Shown here: positions 54,008-61,283 of the stretch, in pieces
Position numbering within the stretch: the stretch's first letter is position 1
How the letters are laid out: every line of letters begins with the position of its first letter
Assembly (NCBI RefSeq): GCF_014451325.2
Contig: NZ_JACSCH020000010.1
Coordinates: forward strand, 104,341-168,340
From: Streptomyces sp. CB02980
GTDB taxonomy: Bacteria; Actinomycetota; Actinomycetes; Streptomycetales; Streptomycetaceae
DNA: 64,000 nt
Direction of reading: 5' to 3'
The notes under the pieces: model-generated
Database searches by the model: none
Seen by the model: the letters and a program-made list of their open reading frames with translations, nothing else
Told to the model about the DNA's origin: nothing
Translations under genes and position numbers: made by a program

Positions 54008-55426
54008 GTGACGACTTTCGAGGAACAGGCCACGGTGCACGCCTTCCGGGACGACGCACTGGGCGAGCACGATGCCGTCGGGCTCGCCGCGGCGATACGG
54101 CGGGGCGAGGTCGGCGCCGCCGAGGTCGCACGGGACGCGGCCGAGCGCGTACGGGACGTCGAGGACCGGCTCCACGCGGTCCAGGTCCACATCGACGCCC
54201 CCTCGTACGCCACCGGGCCGGGCCACGGCGCCTTCGCCGGAGTGCCGACCTTCGTCAAGGACAACACCGACTACCTGGGCCTGCCCACCGGCCACGGCAG
54301 CGCGGCCTTCACCCCGCGTGTCGCCCGGCGCCACGCGCCCTTCGCCCGGCAGCTCCTGAGCAGCGGCGTCACGGTCCTCGGCAAGACCCGGCTGCCCGAG
54401 TTCGGATTCAGCCCCACCACGGAGTACGAGGCGGCCGAACCGGTCCGCAACCCCTGGAACACCGGCTACTCGGCAGGCGGTTCGTCGGGCGGCAGCGCCG
54501 CGCTCGTCGCCGCCGGGGCGGTGCCGATCGCCCACGCCAACGACGGCGGCGGATCGATCCGCATACCCGCCGCCTGCTGCGGGCTGGTCGGTCTCAAGCC
54601 GACCCGCGGCCGGGTCGTGACGAACGCCCAGAGCCGCCAACTGCCCCTGGACATCGTCTCCGACGGCATCGTGAGCCGTTCGGTACGGGACACCGCCGCG
54701 TTCCTCGCCGCCGCCGAGACCCACTGGCGCAACCCGAAGCTGCCGCCCCTCGGTCTGGTCGAGGGACCCTCCGAACGGCGCCTGCGCATCGGGTTCCTGG
54801 CCGACTCGCCGAACGGTGTCCACGCCGACACCGCGACCCGGGCCGCCGTCATGGACACCGTCGCGACGCTCGAACGGCTCGGCCACACCGTGGAGCCGGT
54901 CGAGCTGTACCTCGACCCCCGCTTCACCGACGACTTCCTCACGTACTGGGGCATGCTGTCGTTCCTTCTCGGCGTCACGGGCCGGACCTTCGGTCCGGAC
55001 TTCGACCGGCACCGGATGGACGGCCTCAGCCGGGGGTTGCGCGAGGAGTACCTGAAGAGCTGGCGGCGCACGCCCGGCGTGCTGCGGAGGCTGAAGCGGA
55101 CGCGGGAGGCGTACGCGGCGGCGTTCCGCGGACTCGACCTCGTCCTCACCCCCGTGCTCGCGCACACCACGCCGCGGATCGGTCACCTCAGCCCGACCGT
55201 GCCGTACGCGACGCTGGTCGAGCGGATCCTCGCGTACGTCGCCTTCACGCCGGTCAACAACGTCGTCGGGACACCGTCGATCTCGGTTCCCGCCGCCGGC
55301 GCGACGGAGGACGGGCTGCCCATCGGCGTCATGTTCTCGGGCCGCCCCGGGAGCGAACGGACGCTGCTCGACGTGGCCTACGCACTGGAGGCGGACCGCC
55401 CGTTCCGGCGCATCCAGGACGCCTGA
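54008..55426 (+). CDS. Amidase-signature family enzyme
   Basis: A 472-aa amidase with the Ser-Ser-Lys triad: Lys in FVKDNTDYLG, cis-Ser in GGSSGG, nucleophile Ser in DGGGSIRIPAACCGLVGLKPT. It hydrolyses a small amide (peptide, drug or acyl amide). GTG start at 54008 with GAGG 5 nt upstream; an ATG earlier in the frame has none. It is reached by the RAE promoter and terminator described above, so it may be rifamycin-responsive. The substrate is unknown. Confidence 0.92.
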   Translation: MTTFEEQATVHAFRDDALGEHDAVGLAAAIRRGEVGAAEVARDAAERVRDVEDRLHAVQVHIDAPSYATGPGHGAFAGVPTFVKDNTDYLGLPTGHGSAAFTPRVARRHAPFARQLLSSGVTVLGKTRLPEFGFSPTTEYEAAEPVRNPWNTGYSAGGSSGGSAALVAAGAVPIAHANDGGGSIRIPAACCGLVGLKPTRGRVVTNAQSRQLPLDIVSDGIVSRSVRDTAAFLAAAETHWRNPKLPPLGLVEGPSERRLRIGFLADSPNGVHADTATRAAVMDTVATLERLGHTVEPVELYLDPRFTDDFLTYWGMLSFLLGVTGRTFGPDFDRHRMDGLSRGLREEYLKSWRRTPGVLRRLKRTREAYAAAFRGLDLVLTPVLAHTTPRIGHLSPTVPYATLVERILAYVAFTPVNNVVGTPSISVPAAGATEDGLPIGVMFSGRPGSERTLLDVAYALEADRPFRRIQDA

Positions 55427-55461
55427 CCGGCCGGCGTCTCCGAGCGCTCCCCGGAGTCCCC

Positions 55462-56019
55462 TCACTCCCTCATCTTCGCGGTGTGCCGGCTGCGGGCCCA
55501 CAGCGGCAGGGCGAACCAGCACAGCAGGTACCAGGCGAGGACCCCGGCCACGAGCCACGGAACGATCGCGTTGTCGGTGGCCACGCGGAGGATGAGGACG
55601 AGCGCGGTCGTGAGGGTGGCGAGCAGGAGCAGGATCCCGATGAAGGTCAGCCGGGACGCCCACGCGACCGTCTCGGGTTTGATCCGCCGGCCCGCCACGA
55701 GGCGGTGGAAGGAGACGGGGCCGATCAGCGCGCCGGTGGCCAGCGAGCCGAGGACCACCGTCAGGATGTAGATCCCCTTGTCGGCCGAGCCGAGGCTCTC
55801 GTACCGGGGAGTGAAGACGACCGTCAGGAGGAAGCCGAGGAGGATCTGGACGCCGGTCTGGACCACTCGGATCTCCTGCATGAGGTCCTGCCACTGCCGG
55901 TCGGCGCGCTCTTCCGCGGTCTCGGTGCGCCCGCGCGCGAGCGCACCGTCCCCGCGCACGCCCTCCTGCCCCTCCGGTCGCTCGGTGTCGCGTCCCCGCC
56001 CGGTCTCGCGGTCAGTCAT
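55462..56019 (-). CDS. DUF6328 four-TM membrane protein
   Basis: A 185-aa protein. A charged cytoplasmic segment of 45 residues is followed by about four TM helices (VQTGVQILLGFLLTVVFTPRY; ILTVVLGSLATGALIGPVSFHRL; WASRLTFIGILLLLATL; WLVAGVLAWYLLCWFALPLW). I know this as DUF6328 of actinobacteria; its function is unknown. ATG at 56017-56019 with AAGGTGAG upstream; a GTG inside that site is rejected. A SigB-type promoter consensus lies about 110 nt upstream, which fits stress induction. Confidence 0.87.
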   Translation of the reverse strand: MTDRETGRGRDTERPEGQEGVRGDGALARGRTETAEERADRQWQDLMQEIRVVQTGVQILLGFLLTVVFTPRYESLGSADKGIYILTVVLGSLATGALIGPVSFHRLVAGRRIKPETVAWASRLTFIGILLLLATLTTALVLILRVATDNAIVPWLVAGVLAWYLLCWFALPLWARSRHTAKMRE

Positions 56020-56132
56020 CCGTCTCACCTTCCGGTTCGAGGGGCCCGCGCGGGGCGGAGGCCGTACGCCGCGTCTTCCCTGCCCGGCCCGGTCGCAGCC
56101 GTTCCACCGCGGCTCTTCGTCCCATCACACGA

Positions 56133-56157
56133 GTACCCGGTCGAGAGCGGGTCAGAC
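56133..56157 (-). promoter_or_regulatory. SigB-type stress promoter for DUF6328 gene
   Basis: On the minus strand: -35 GTCT (56154-56157), 15 nt, -10 GGGTAC (56133-56138), which fits the Streptomyces SigB consensus GNNT-N14-16-GGGTA(C/T). Confidence 0.55.
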
Positions 56158-56272
56158 CGACCGGGGCGGGTGATCCACGCGGCCGGAGGACTTCCGCTCG
56201 CCGCTCCGGCAGCCCTCGGCGTATCGTCGGCCTCAGCTCGGAATTCTGCGCCGACGGGAACCGGAGTGCCGG

Positions 56273-56665
56273 ATGCCAAGGGATGCGACGGGGACGGGTG
56301 ATGCCGGGCTCATCGGCCCACGTCTGACGGCCGAGGCCCGATGGCACGGCGCCACGGTCGTCGTCACGGTGGCGGGGGAGCTCGACCGCGACACCCAGGA
56401 GCCCCTGCGCACGGCGCTGACCGGGGTCCTGGACGGGGGCCCCGAACGGATCGTCGTGGACTGCGGACGACTGACGTTCTGTGACTCGACCGGACTCAAT
56501 CTGCTGCTGACGACGAGGCTGGACGCGCTGGAGGCCGGAAGCCGGCTGGAGCTGGCCGCGCTGCGTCCGCCCGTCGACCGGGTCTTCGACGTCACCGGCG
56601 TCGTGGCGGTCTTCACGGTGTACGACGAGCTGCCCGCCGAACTGGCCGAGGGAGAGTACTCGTGA
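56273..56665 (+). CDS. STAS anti-sigma factor antagonist (RsbV-like)
   Basis: A 130-aa protein: short N-tail, then a STAS domain (VVVTVAGELDRDTQEPLRTAL; RIVVDCGRLTFCDSTGLNLLLTTRLDALEAG). The phospho-acceptor Ser is present in CDSTGLN. In partner switching it binds an RsbW-like kinase to free a sigma factor, unless phosphorylated. It is followed by a HATPase gene 34 nt downstream and a SigB-type sigma gene on the other strand, so the three form a stress-signalling unit. Confidence 0.92.
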   Translation: MPRDATGTGDAGLIGPRLTAEARWHGATVVVTVAGELDRDTQEPLRTALTGVLDGGPERIVVDCGRLTFCDSTGLNLLLTTRLDALEAGSRLELAALRPPVDRVFDVTGVVAVFTVYDELPAELAEGEYS

Positions 56666-56699
56666 ACGCGGCGCGACACCGGGCACGGTGGAGGCAGGG

Positions 56700-57374
56700 A
56701 TGAGTGAACCGGTCCGGTCCAGGGGCCAGATCAGACGGCTCGTCCTGCGGAGCGGCGAGTCGGTGGTCGCGCGGTGCCGTGACTTCTGTCGGGTCGCGCT
56801 CACCGACTGGGACTGGCCCGGCTCGCCGGAGGACACCGGGCTCACCGAGGAGGAGCGGGACCTCGCGATCGAGGACGTGCTCCTGGTCGTGTCGGAGGCC
56901 GTGACCAACGCCTGTCTGCACGCCGGCGGCCCCACGGAGCTGGTCATCCGGCTCGCCCCCGCCGAGCCGGCGGAGAACGGTGCGGAGAGCGGCGCGCCGA
57001 CCCGCGCGGCCCCCGGGACGGCCGGGGACCTGCGGATCGAGGTGGGTGACCGGAGCAGCCGGATTCCCGAGTTCCGGCCACGGGGAGCGCCGGGGCAACC
57101 GGGGGGCAACGGCCTGCGAGTGATCGACCGGCTCGCGCGCGCGTGGGGAGCCGTCCCCGGGGAGACGGGCAAGTCCTTCTGGATGGAGGTGGCGACCCCG
57201 GTCCCGGCGTACGGGCCGCCGGCTGCCCCGCAGCCACCGCTGCCTCCCGCGACGCCACCGTCGCCCGCTCCGGATTCACCGCGGGCGGCGTCGGGCCGGG
57301 GCGGCTCGTCATGGCCGGTTCCGGAGGGCCCTTCACACACCCGTGGCGGGGCGGCCCCGGGCGGCGGCCTGTGA
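56700..57374 (+). CDS. HATPase/RsbW-like anti-sigma kinase with disordered tail
   Basis: A 224-aa protein. The N-box (VLLVVSEAVTNACLHAGG) and G-box (GGNGLRVIDRLARAWG) are those of RsbW/SpoIIAB-type kinases, which phosphorylate STAS proteins and bind sigma factors. The last 60 residues are Pro/Ser/Gly-rich. ATG at 56700-56702 with a GGAGG upstream; a GTG earlier lies in that site. Its 3' end overlaps the convergent sigma-factor gene by 42 bp, so the two mRNAs are complementary there. Confidence 0.9.
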   Translation: MSEPVRSRGQIRRLVLRSGESVVARCRDFCRVALTDWDWPGSPEDTGLTEEERDLAIEDVLLVVSEAVTNACLHAGGPTELVIRLAPAEPAENGAESGAPTRAAPGTAGDLRIEVGDRSSRIPEFRPRGAPGQPGGNGLRVIDRLARAWGAVPGETGKSFWMEVATPVPAYGPPAAPQPPLPPATPPSPAPDSPRAASGRGGSSWPVPEGPSHTRGGAAPGGGL

Positions 57375-58361
57375 CGTGCCGTCGCCGTGCGGCTCAAGGG
57401 CCGATCGGCCCGTTGCGGTCGCGGTCGCGGTCGTGTCGGTCGCCTTCGGAGGCTCTTCCGCCGTCAGCGCCGTACGCAGACCGCCCAGGATGCGGCTGAG
57501 GAGACGGGACACGTGCATCTGGGAGAGGCCGAGGCGCTCGCCTATCTCCGACTGGGTCAGCTCGTCGCCGAACCGCAGCGCCAGGATCGTCCGGTCGCGC
57601 GCGGAGAGGTCGGCGACGAGCGGCTTGAGCGCCTCCAGGTTCTCGATCTTCTCGAAGGAGTCGTCGTCGCTGCCGAGGCGGCGCGCGAGCAAGCCGGGAC
57701 CACCGTCCTCGTCGTCGACGGGAACGTCGAGCGAGCGACTGGTGAATCCGTTCGCGGCGATCCGGCCCTCGCGCAGTTCGGCCTCGGTGATGTGGAGGCG
57801 GACGCCGAGCTCGGCGGCCGTCGGCGGGCGGCCGAGCTCCTGTTCGAGGGCGTCGTTCGCCTTGGCCAGGTTCAGGCGCAGTTCCTGCAGGCGGCGCGGT
57901 ACGTGCACGCTCCAGCAGGTGTCCCGCAGATGCCGCCGTATCTCGCCGAGCACGGTCGGCAGGGCGAAGGACATGAACTCGTTGCCCCGCTCGGGGTCGA
58001 ACCGGTTGATCGCCTTGATCAGACCGACGGTGCCGACCTGGACGATGTCCTCCCAGGACTCGTTGGAGCGGCGGAAGCGGGTCGCTGCGTACTTGACCAG
58101 GCTGAGGTTCAGCTCGACGAGGGTGTTGCGTACGTACGAGTAGTCCGCCGTGCCCTCCTCGAGTGAGCGCAGCCGCTCGAACAGGGAGGTCGAGAGCGTG
58201 CGGGCGTCGGCGGTGCTCACCGTCAGGGGATCCGCGATCTCCGGAAGCCCGGCCGGGGGCTCGGGAGCGTGACGGACAGGGCGGCGGTCGCTCGGGGCGG
58301 ACCGGCGGTTACTGGGGACGGGCCCGCCGCGGCCCCGGACGGTGGTGCGGTCGTTCGACAT
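57333..58361 (-). CDS. SigB/SigF-family RNA polymerase sigma factor
   Basis: A 342-aa group 3 sigma factor: region 2 (WEDIVQVGTVGLIKAINRFDPERG, FALPTVLGEIRRHLRD), region 3 (RRLQELRLNLAKANDALEQELGRPPT) and region 4 HTH (LTQSEIGERLGLSQMHVSRLLSRI). It has N-terminal and C-terminal extensions rich in Arg and Thr. ATG at 58359-58361 with GAGGAG upstream. A GGGTAT on the minus strand at 58394-58399 could be its own -10. Flanked by STAS and HATPase genes, it is probably controlled by partner switching and directs osmotic, oxidative or developmental responses. Confidence 0.95.
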   Translation of the reverse strand: MSNDRTTVRGRGGPVPSNRRSAPSDRRPVRHAPEPPAGLPEIADPLTVSTADARTLSTSLFERLRSLEEGTADYSYVRNTLVELNLSLVKYAATRFRRSNESWEDIVQVGTVGLIKAINRFDPERGNEFMSFALPTVLGEIRRHLRDTCWSVHVPRRLQELRLNLAKANDALEQELGRPPTAAELGVRLHITEAELREGRIAANGFTSRSLDVPVDDEDGGPGLLARRLGSDDDSFEKIENLEALKPLVADLSARDRTILALRFGDELTQSEIGERLGLSQMHVSRLLSRILGGLRTALTAEEPPKATDTTATATATGRSALEPHGDGTSQAAARGRPATGV

Positions 58362-58610
58362 CAAGGCTCCTCGTGAGAGCCCCCTCTTGCCTCATACCCA
58401 CTCCCGCCCCACACGAGCAGTGTGCCGTGGGTGACAGGAAGGGAGAAGGCAGGGGAATACAGGGGCATGCTGTGATATTCGGGGGCATGCGAACGGATCG
58501 TCGGGGCAGGGGCCTGCTGAACGCCCGAAGGGGATCGTCCCGGAGGGGGTGGGGACGGGGCTGGGGCGGACAGTGTGCGGGGGACGAGCGGAGACCGGGT
58601 AGGAAGAACA

Positions 58611-59048
58611 GTGGTCACACGGCATCGCACGGGACGTCCCACGCCGGGTGGGAAGCAGCCCCTCGTTCCGCATGACGCGGCCGAGGCGCGCGCCCGGGTG
58701 GCGGAAGCACTGCGGATGGCCGCGACGGGGACGGGCGGCCCGCCGTCCACCACCGCCGTCGGGGACGCGCTGCTCGTGACGTCCGAGCTGGTGACCAACG
58801 CGCTGCGTCATGGGGGAGGCCTCACGGGGTTCAGTGTGGAACTCGCCCCGGGCGCGGTGACGATCACCGTCGCGGACACGAGCGTCGAGCTGCCGCATCT
58901 CACGGACGGCCGAGGGGTGGAACGCGCCTCCGGCCCGGCGGAGGGCGGCTTCGGATGGCCCCTGGTCAGGCTGCTCGCCCTGGAGATCAGGCTGACCCTG
59001 CCGCCGGAGGGCGGCAAGACGATCGAGGTACGGCTGCCGCTTCATTGA
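58611..59048 (+). CDS. Second HATPase/RsbW-like anti-sigma kinase
   Basis: A 145-aa single-domain kinase with N-box LLVTSELVTNALRHGGG, G1 VADTS and G2 GGFGWPLVRLLA. GTG at 58611 with AGGAAG upstream; a GTG/ATG earlier in the frame is rejected. It is convergent with, and overlaps by 7 nt, the second STAS gene. It may switch between the two STAS proteins or control the sigma factor at 57333..58361. Confidence 0.9.
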   Translation: MVTRHRTGRPTPGGKQPLVPHDAAEARARVAEALRMAATGTGGPPSTTAVGDALLVTSELVTNALRHGGGLTGFSVELAPGAVTITVADTSVELPHLTDGRGVERASGPAEGGFGWPLVRLLALEIRLTLPPEGGKTIEVRLPLH

Positions 59049-59452
59049 GGCTGTCCCGTCTTCGGCGGCGCGAAGAGTCGTCCCGTGCCGGTCAGCTGAA
59101 GCAGGCGGGTCATCCGTGGGCTCACGGGGCCGAAGGTGAGGGGAGGGGGGCGGCGCTCGCCGTCGAGGCGAGGACGCGGGGCGGCCGATGCGGCTCGTGC
59201 GGTCAGGAAGGCACGCAGACCGGCGCAGTCGCAGAAGGTGACGGCCGTGAGGTCGAGCGTGACGCCCTCCGGGTGCGCGTCCAGCGCGGCGAGGAGGCTC
59301 CGTCGCAGGTGCGGGGCGGTGGCGCTGTCGATCTCGCCGCTGACGACGACGGTGCCGTCCGGCGTGACCTTCACGGTCATCTGCGCGTCCGGGCCGGTCG
59401 CGTCCGGCTCGATGTCGGTGTGACCGGCGGAGCGGTCTGGAAGGGGATGCAT
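59042..59452 (-). CDS. STAS protein lacking the phosphorylatable Ser
   Basis: A 136-aa STAS protein (KVTPDGTVVVSGEIDSATAPHLRRSLLAAL; VTLDLTAVTFCDCAGLRAFLTARAA). At the site of the phospho-Ser (CDS in the paralogue at 56273..56665) it has CDC: Ser is replaced by Cys (codon TGC). It could be a constitutive antagonist, or one switched by thiol oxidation. ATG at 59450-59452 with GGGAG upstream. Confidence 0.88.
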   Translation of the reverse strand: MHPLPDRSAGHTDIEPDATGPDAQMTVKVTPDGTVVVSGEIDSATAPHLRRSLLAALDAHPEGVTLDLTAVTFCDCAGLRAFLTARAASAAPRPRLDGERRPPPLTFGPVSPRMTRLLQLTGTGRLFAPPKTGQPQ

Positions 59453-59550
59453 GGTGTGCTCCCATGGGCCAGCCAAACCTGGTCTTTCGTCCCTATAGTC
59501 CCCTTTCATTGCGTAATGCGTCAATAATCACATGAGATAAATTTCGGGTC

Positions 59551-59580
59551 TTGCGACTCGTGAGTAATCCGCCACATAAT
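59551..59580 (+). promoter_or_regulatory. Promoter of a leaderless transcript
   Basis: -35 TTGCGA (59551-59556), 18 nt, -10 CATAAT (59575-59580); the ATG at 59587 is 7 nt after the -10, so transcription would start at or near the A of the ATG. AT-rich flanks support a promoter. Confidence 0.5.
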
Positions 59581-59586
59581 GGGCCC

Positions 59587-60069
59587 ATGGGTGACAGTTC
59601 AGGCGATCGTCAGTCATGGACCTTCCTGACGAATCACGCCCGAGTGCTGGTGGTGATCGCCCGAGATCCCGGCGTGCGCCTGCGTGATGTCGCCGCCGCG
59701 TGCGGGGTGACCGAGCGAACGGTGCAGGCGATCGTCGCCGACCTGGAGGACGCCGGATACCTCACGCACGCCCGGGAGGGCCGGCGCAACCGCTACCGCC
59801 TGGCCCGGGGCAAGCGTTTCCGGCATCCGCTGGAGGGCGACTACGAGATCACCGGCCTCCTCGACCTGCTCAAGGCGGCCCCCGGCGACGGCCGCCCGGT
59901 GCCCCGCGTCGGGGTCGGCGACGCCGGCCCGTCGCCCCATCCCGGGAGCACCGACCCGGGCGCCGCGCCCCACCCCGTCGCCGTGCCCCACCCCGGGAGC
60001 ACCGACCCGGGCGCCGTGCCCCACCCCGGGACGAGTGACGCCGCCCCTCTGCCGGGCGCCGACTCCTGA
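59587..60069 (+). CDS. MarR/ArsR-type winged-helix protein with repeat tail
   Basis: A 160-aa protein. The HTH domain (SWTFLTNHARVLVVIARDPG, LRDVAAACGVTERTVQAIVADLEDAGYL, REGRRNRYRLARG) covers residues 8-90. The tail from about 118 is Pro/Gly-rich, with a duplicated PHPGSTDPGA block encoded by two near-identical 31-bp DNA segments. ATG at 59587, no ribosome site, matching a leaderless transcript. The DNA target is unknown. Confidence 0.9.
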   Translation: MGDSSGDRQSWTFLTNHARVLVVIARDPGVRLRDVAAACGVTERTVQAIVADLEDAGYLTHAREGRRNRYRLARGKRFRHPLEGDYEITGLLDLLKAAPGDGRPVPRVGVGDAGPSPHPGSTDPGAAPHPVAVPHPGSTDPGAVPHPGTSDAAPLPGADS

Positions 60070-60102
60070 GGGCCCTCGTCCGAAGACTTCGGACGAGGGC
60101 CC
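60070..60102. terminator. Bidirectional terminator hairpin
   Basis: GGGCCCTCGTCCGAAG and its exact reverse complement (60070-60085 with 60087-60102) separated by one base, between the convergent HTH and secreted-protein genes. A 16-bp perfect palindrome this long is also a possible cruciform. Confidence 0.8.
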
Positions 60103-60139
60103 TTCCGGATCCGGCGCCGTGCGGCCCTCCGTGGGGCGA

Positions 60140-60499
60140 TCAGCAGCGGATGTAGCTCATGGAGATGCTGGTGATGCTCTGCCCGGAGGGCGCGGAGACG
60201 TTGACCGGTGAAGAGTCGCCCTTCGGGCCGGCCCAGTCGCTGTCCCGCCAGCCGCCCCCGGACATGTAGGCGCGGACGAAGGGGCAGCGGCCGTCCGACT
60301 TGGTGTCGTGCACGTTGCCGGAGATCCGTGTGTTGTAGTCGCACCACTTCCCGTTGGCGTAGCCCTCTCCGGAGGAGATGGAGAAGTTGACGGTGCAGTC
60401 GAGCGCGCCGGATCCGCCGGCGCTGGCCGACGGCGCGGTCACCGCGAGAGCGGCGGCGACCAGCGCACCGGCGGCGAGAACGCGCGATATGTGCTTCAT
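60140..60499 (-). CDS. Small secreted protein with four cysteines
   Basis: A 119-aa protein: signal peptide with cleavage after ASA at about residue 27, then a 92-aa mature domain with four Cys (ALDC, KWC, GRC, IRC) suited to two disulfides, rich in Ser, Gly and Asn. No family recognised. ATG at 60497-60499 with a strong GGAGGTG. Possibly a protease inhibitor or surface protein; no evidence for either. Confidence 0.85.
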   Translation of the reverse strand: MKHISRVLAAGALVAAALAVTAPSASAGGSGALDCTVNFSISSGEGYANGKWCDYNTRISGNVHDTKSDGRCPFVRAYMSGGGWRDSDWAGPKGDSSPVNVSAPSGQSITSISMSYIRC

Positions 60500-60788
60500 G
60501 ACGACACCTCCGTGGTTCCAGACGCCGCCGATCGGCGCCTGACGGAAGGTCAACGTAATGTCCGACATCTGCGGAATGGCCTGCTCCACGGCGAACTCCC
60601 CCCGTGGCCCCGCCGGATTGACGCGGAAGCACCTCGCACCCCCGTCACACCCCACACCGCAACCACGCAGCGTGCCGCCACTCACCCCGCACGGAGCGAG
60701 TCCGTCCACCGGTGCCGTCGGCCGGACCGCCGTTGGCTCGTTCGTTGCCGCGCCCCCGCGACCGCCTGCCCCGGCCGGGTTCCTCGTG
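60500..60788. other. Intergenic, no gene seen
   Basis: A CGCCGATCGGCG palindrome (60526-60537) lies 27 nt upstream of the secreted-protein start and a TTGACC (minus strand) nearby may be its -35. The rest is featureless. Confidence 0.4.
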
Positions 60789-61283
60789 CTAGCCGTTGAG
60801 GAACTCGGCGCACCGGTAGGGGCCGAGGGACGGGCCCTCCGGCTGGCGCAGCGTGACCTCCACGTCATCCGTCCTGACCTTCGGGTCGAGTACGGACTGG
60901 GCGCGGGCCAGTGTGCACACCAGCTGCCCCGTTCCCTGGTCGCGGCCCGTCCCCGCGTACGGGCTCTCCAGGCGCACCGTGACCTGGGAGCCCCGGCCCG
61001 TCACCGTGTAGCCGCCGAGCTCCACGAGGTTGGTGAGGCCGTCACGCTGTTCGGCGGGCGGCGGGCCGCTCGCGAGCAGCTTCACCACCGAGCCGAGGTT
61101 CTCGATCTCCCTGTCGAGCACGGGCACACCCCGCAGCCCGCTGTCCGACGCGTAGTACAGCCGGATCCCGCGCGTCGGCCCGGTCGCCGGCTCACCCGCC
61201 CCTATCACCCCCGTCGGCTGCACACCGCACCCCACCAGGACGGTCCCGAGGAGGGAGACCAGCACGCGTGCCCTTACCTTCAC
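60789..61283 (-). CDS. Lipoprotein of the two-component operon
   Basis: A 164-aa lipoprotein with lipobox LVGC and a hydrophobic N-terminus. The mature domain (GIRLYYASDSGLRGVPVLDREIENL) looks beta-rich, with two Cys for a disulfide. GTG start overlaps the kinase stop as GTGA. Such lipoproteins beside kinases (CseA, or the one after AfsQ2) modulate sensing at the membrane; this one is similar in position but I cannot name it. Confidence 0.88.
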   Translation of the reverse strand: MKVRARVLVSLLGTVLVGCGVQPTGVIGAGEPATGPTRGIRLYYASDSGLRGVPVLDREIENLGSVVKLLASGPPPAEQRDGLTNLVELGGYTVTGRGSQVTVRLESPYAGTGRDQGTGQLVCTLARAQSVLDPKVRTDDVEVTLRQPEGPSLGPYRCAEFLNG

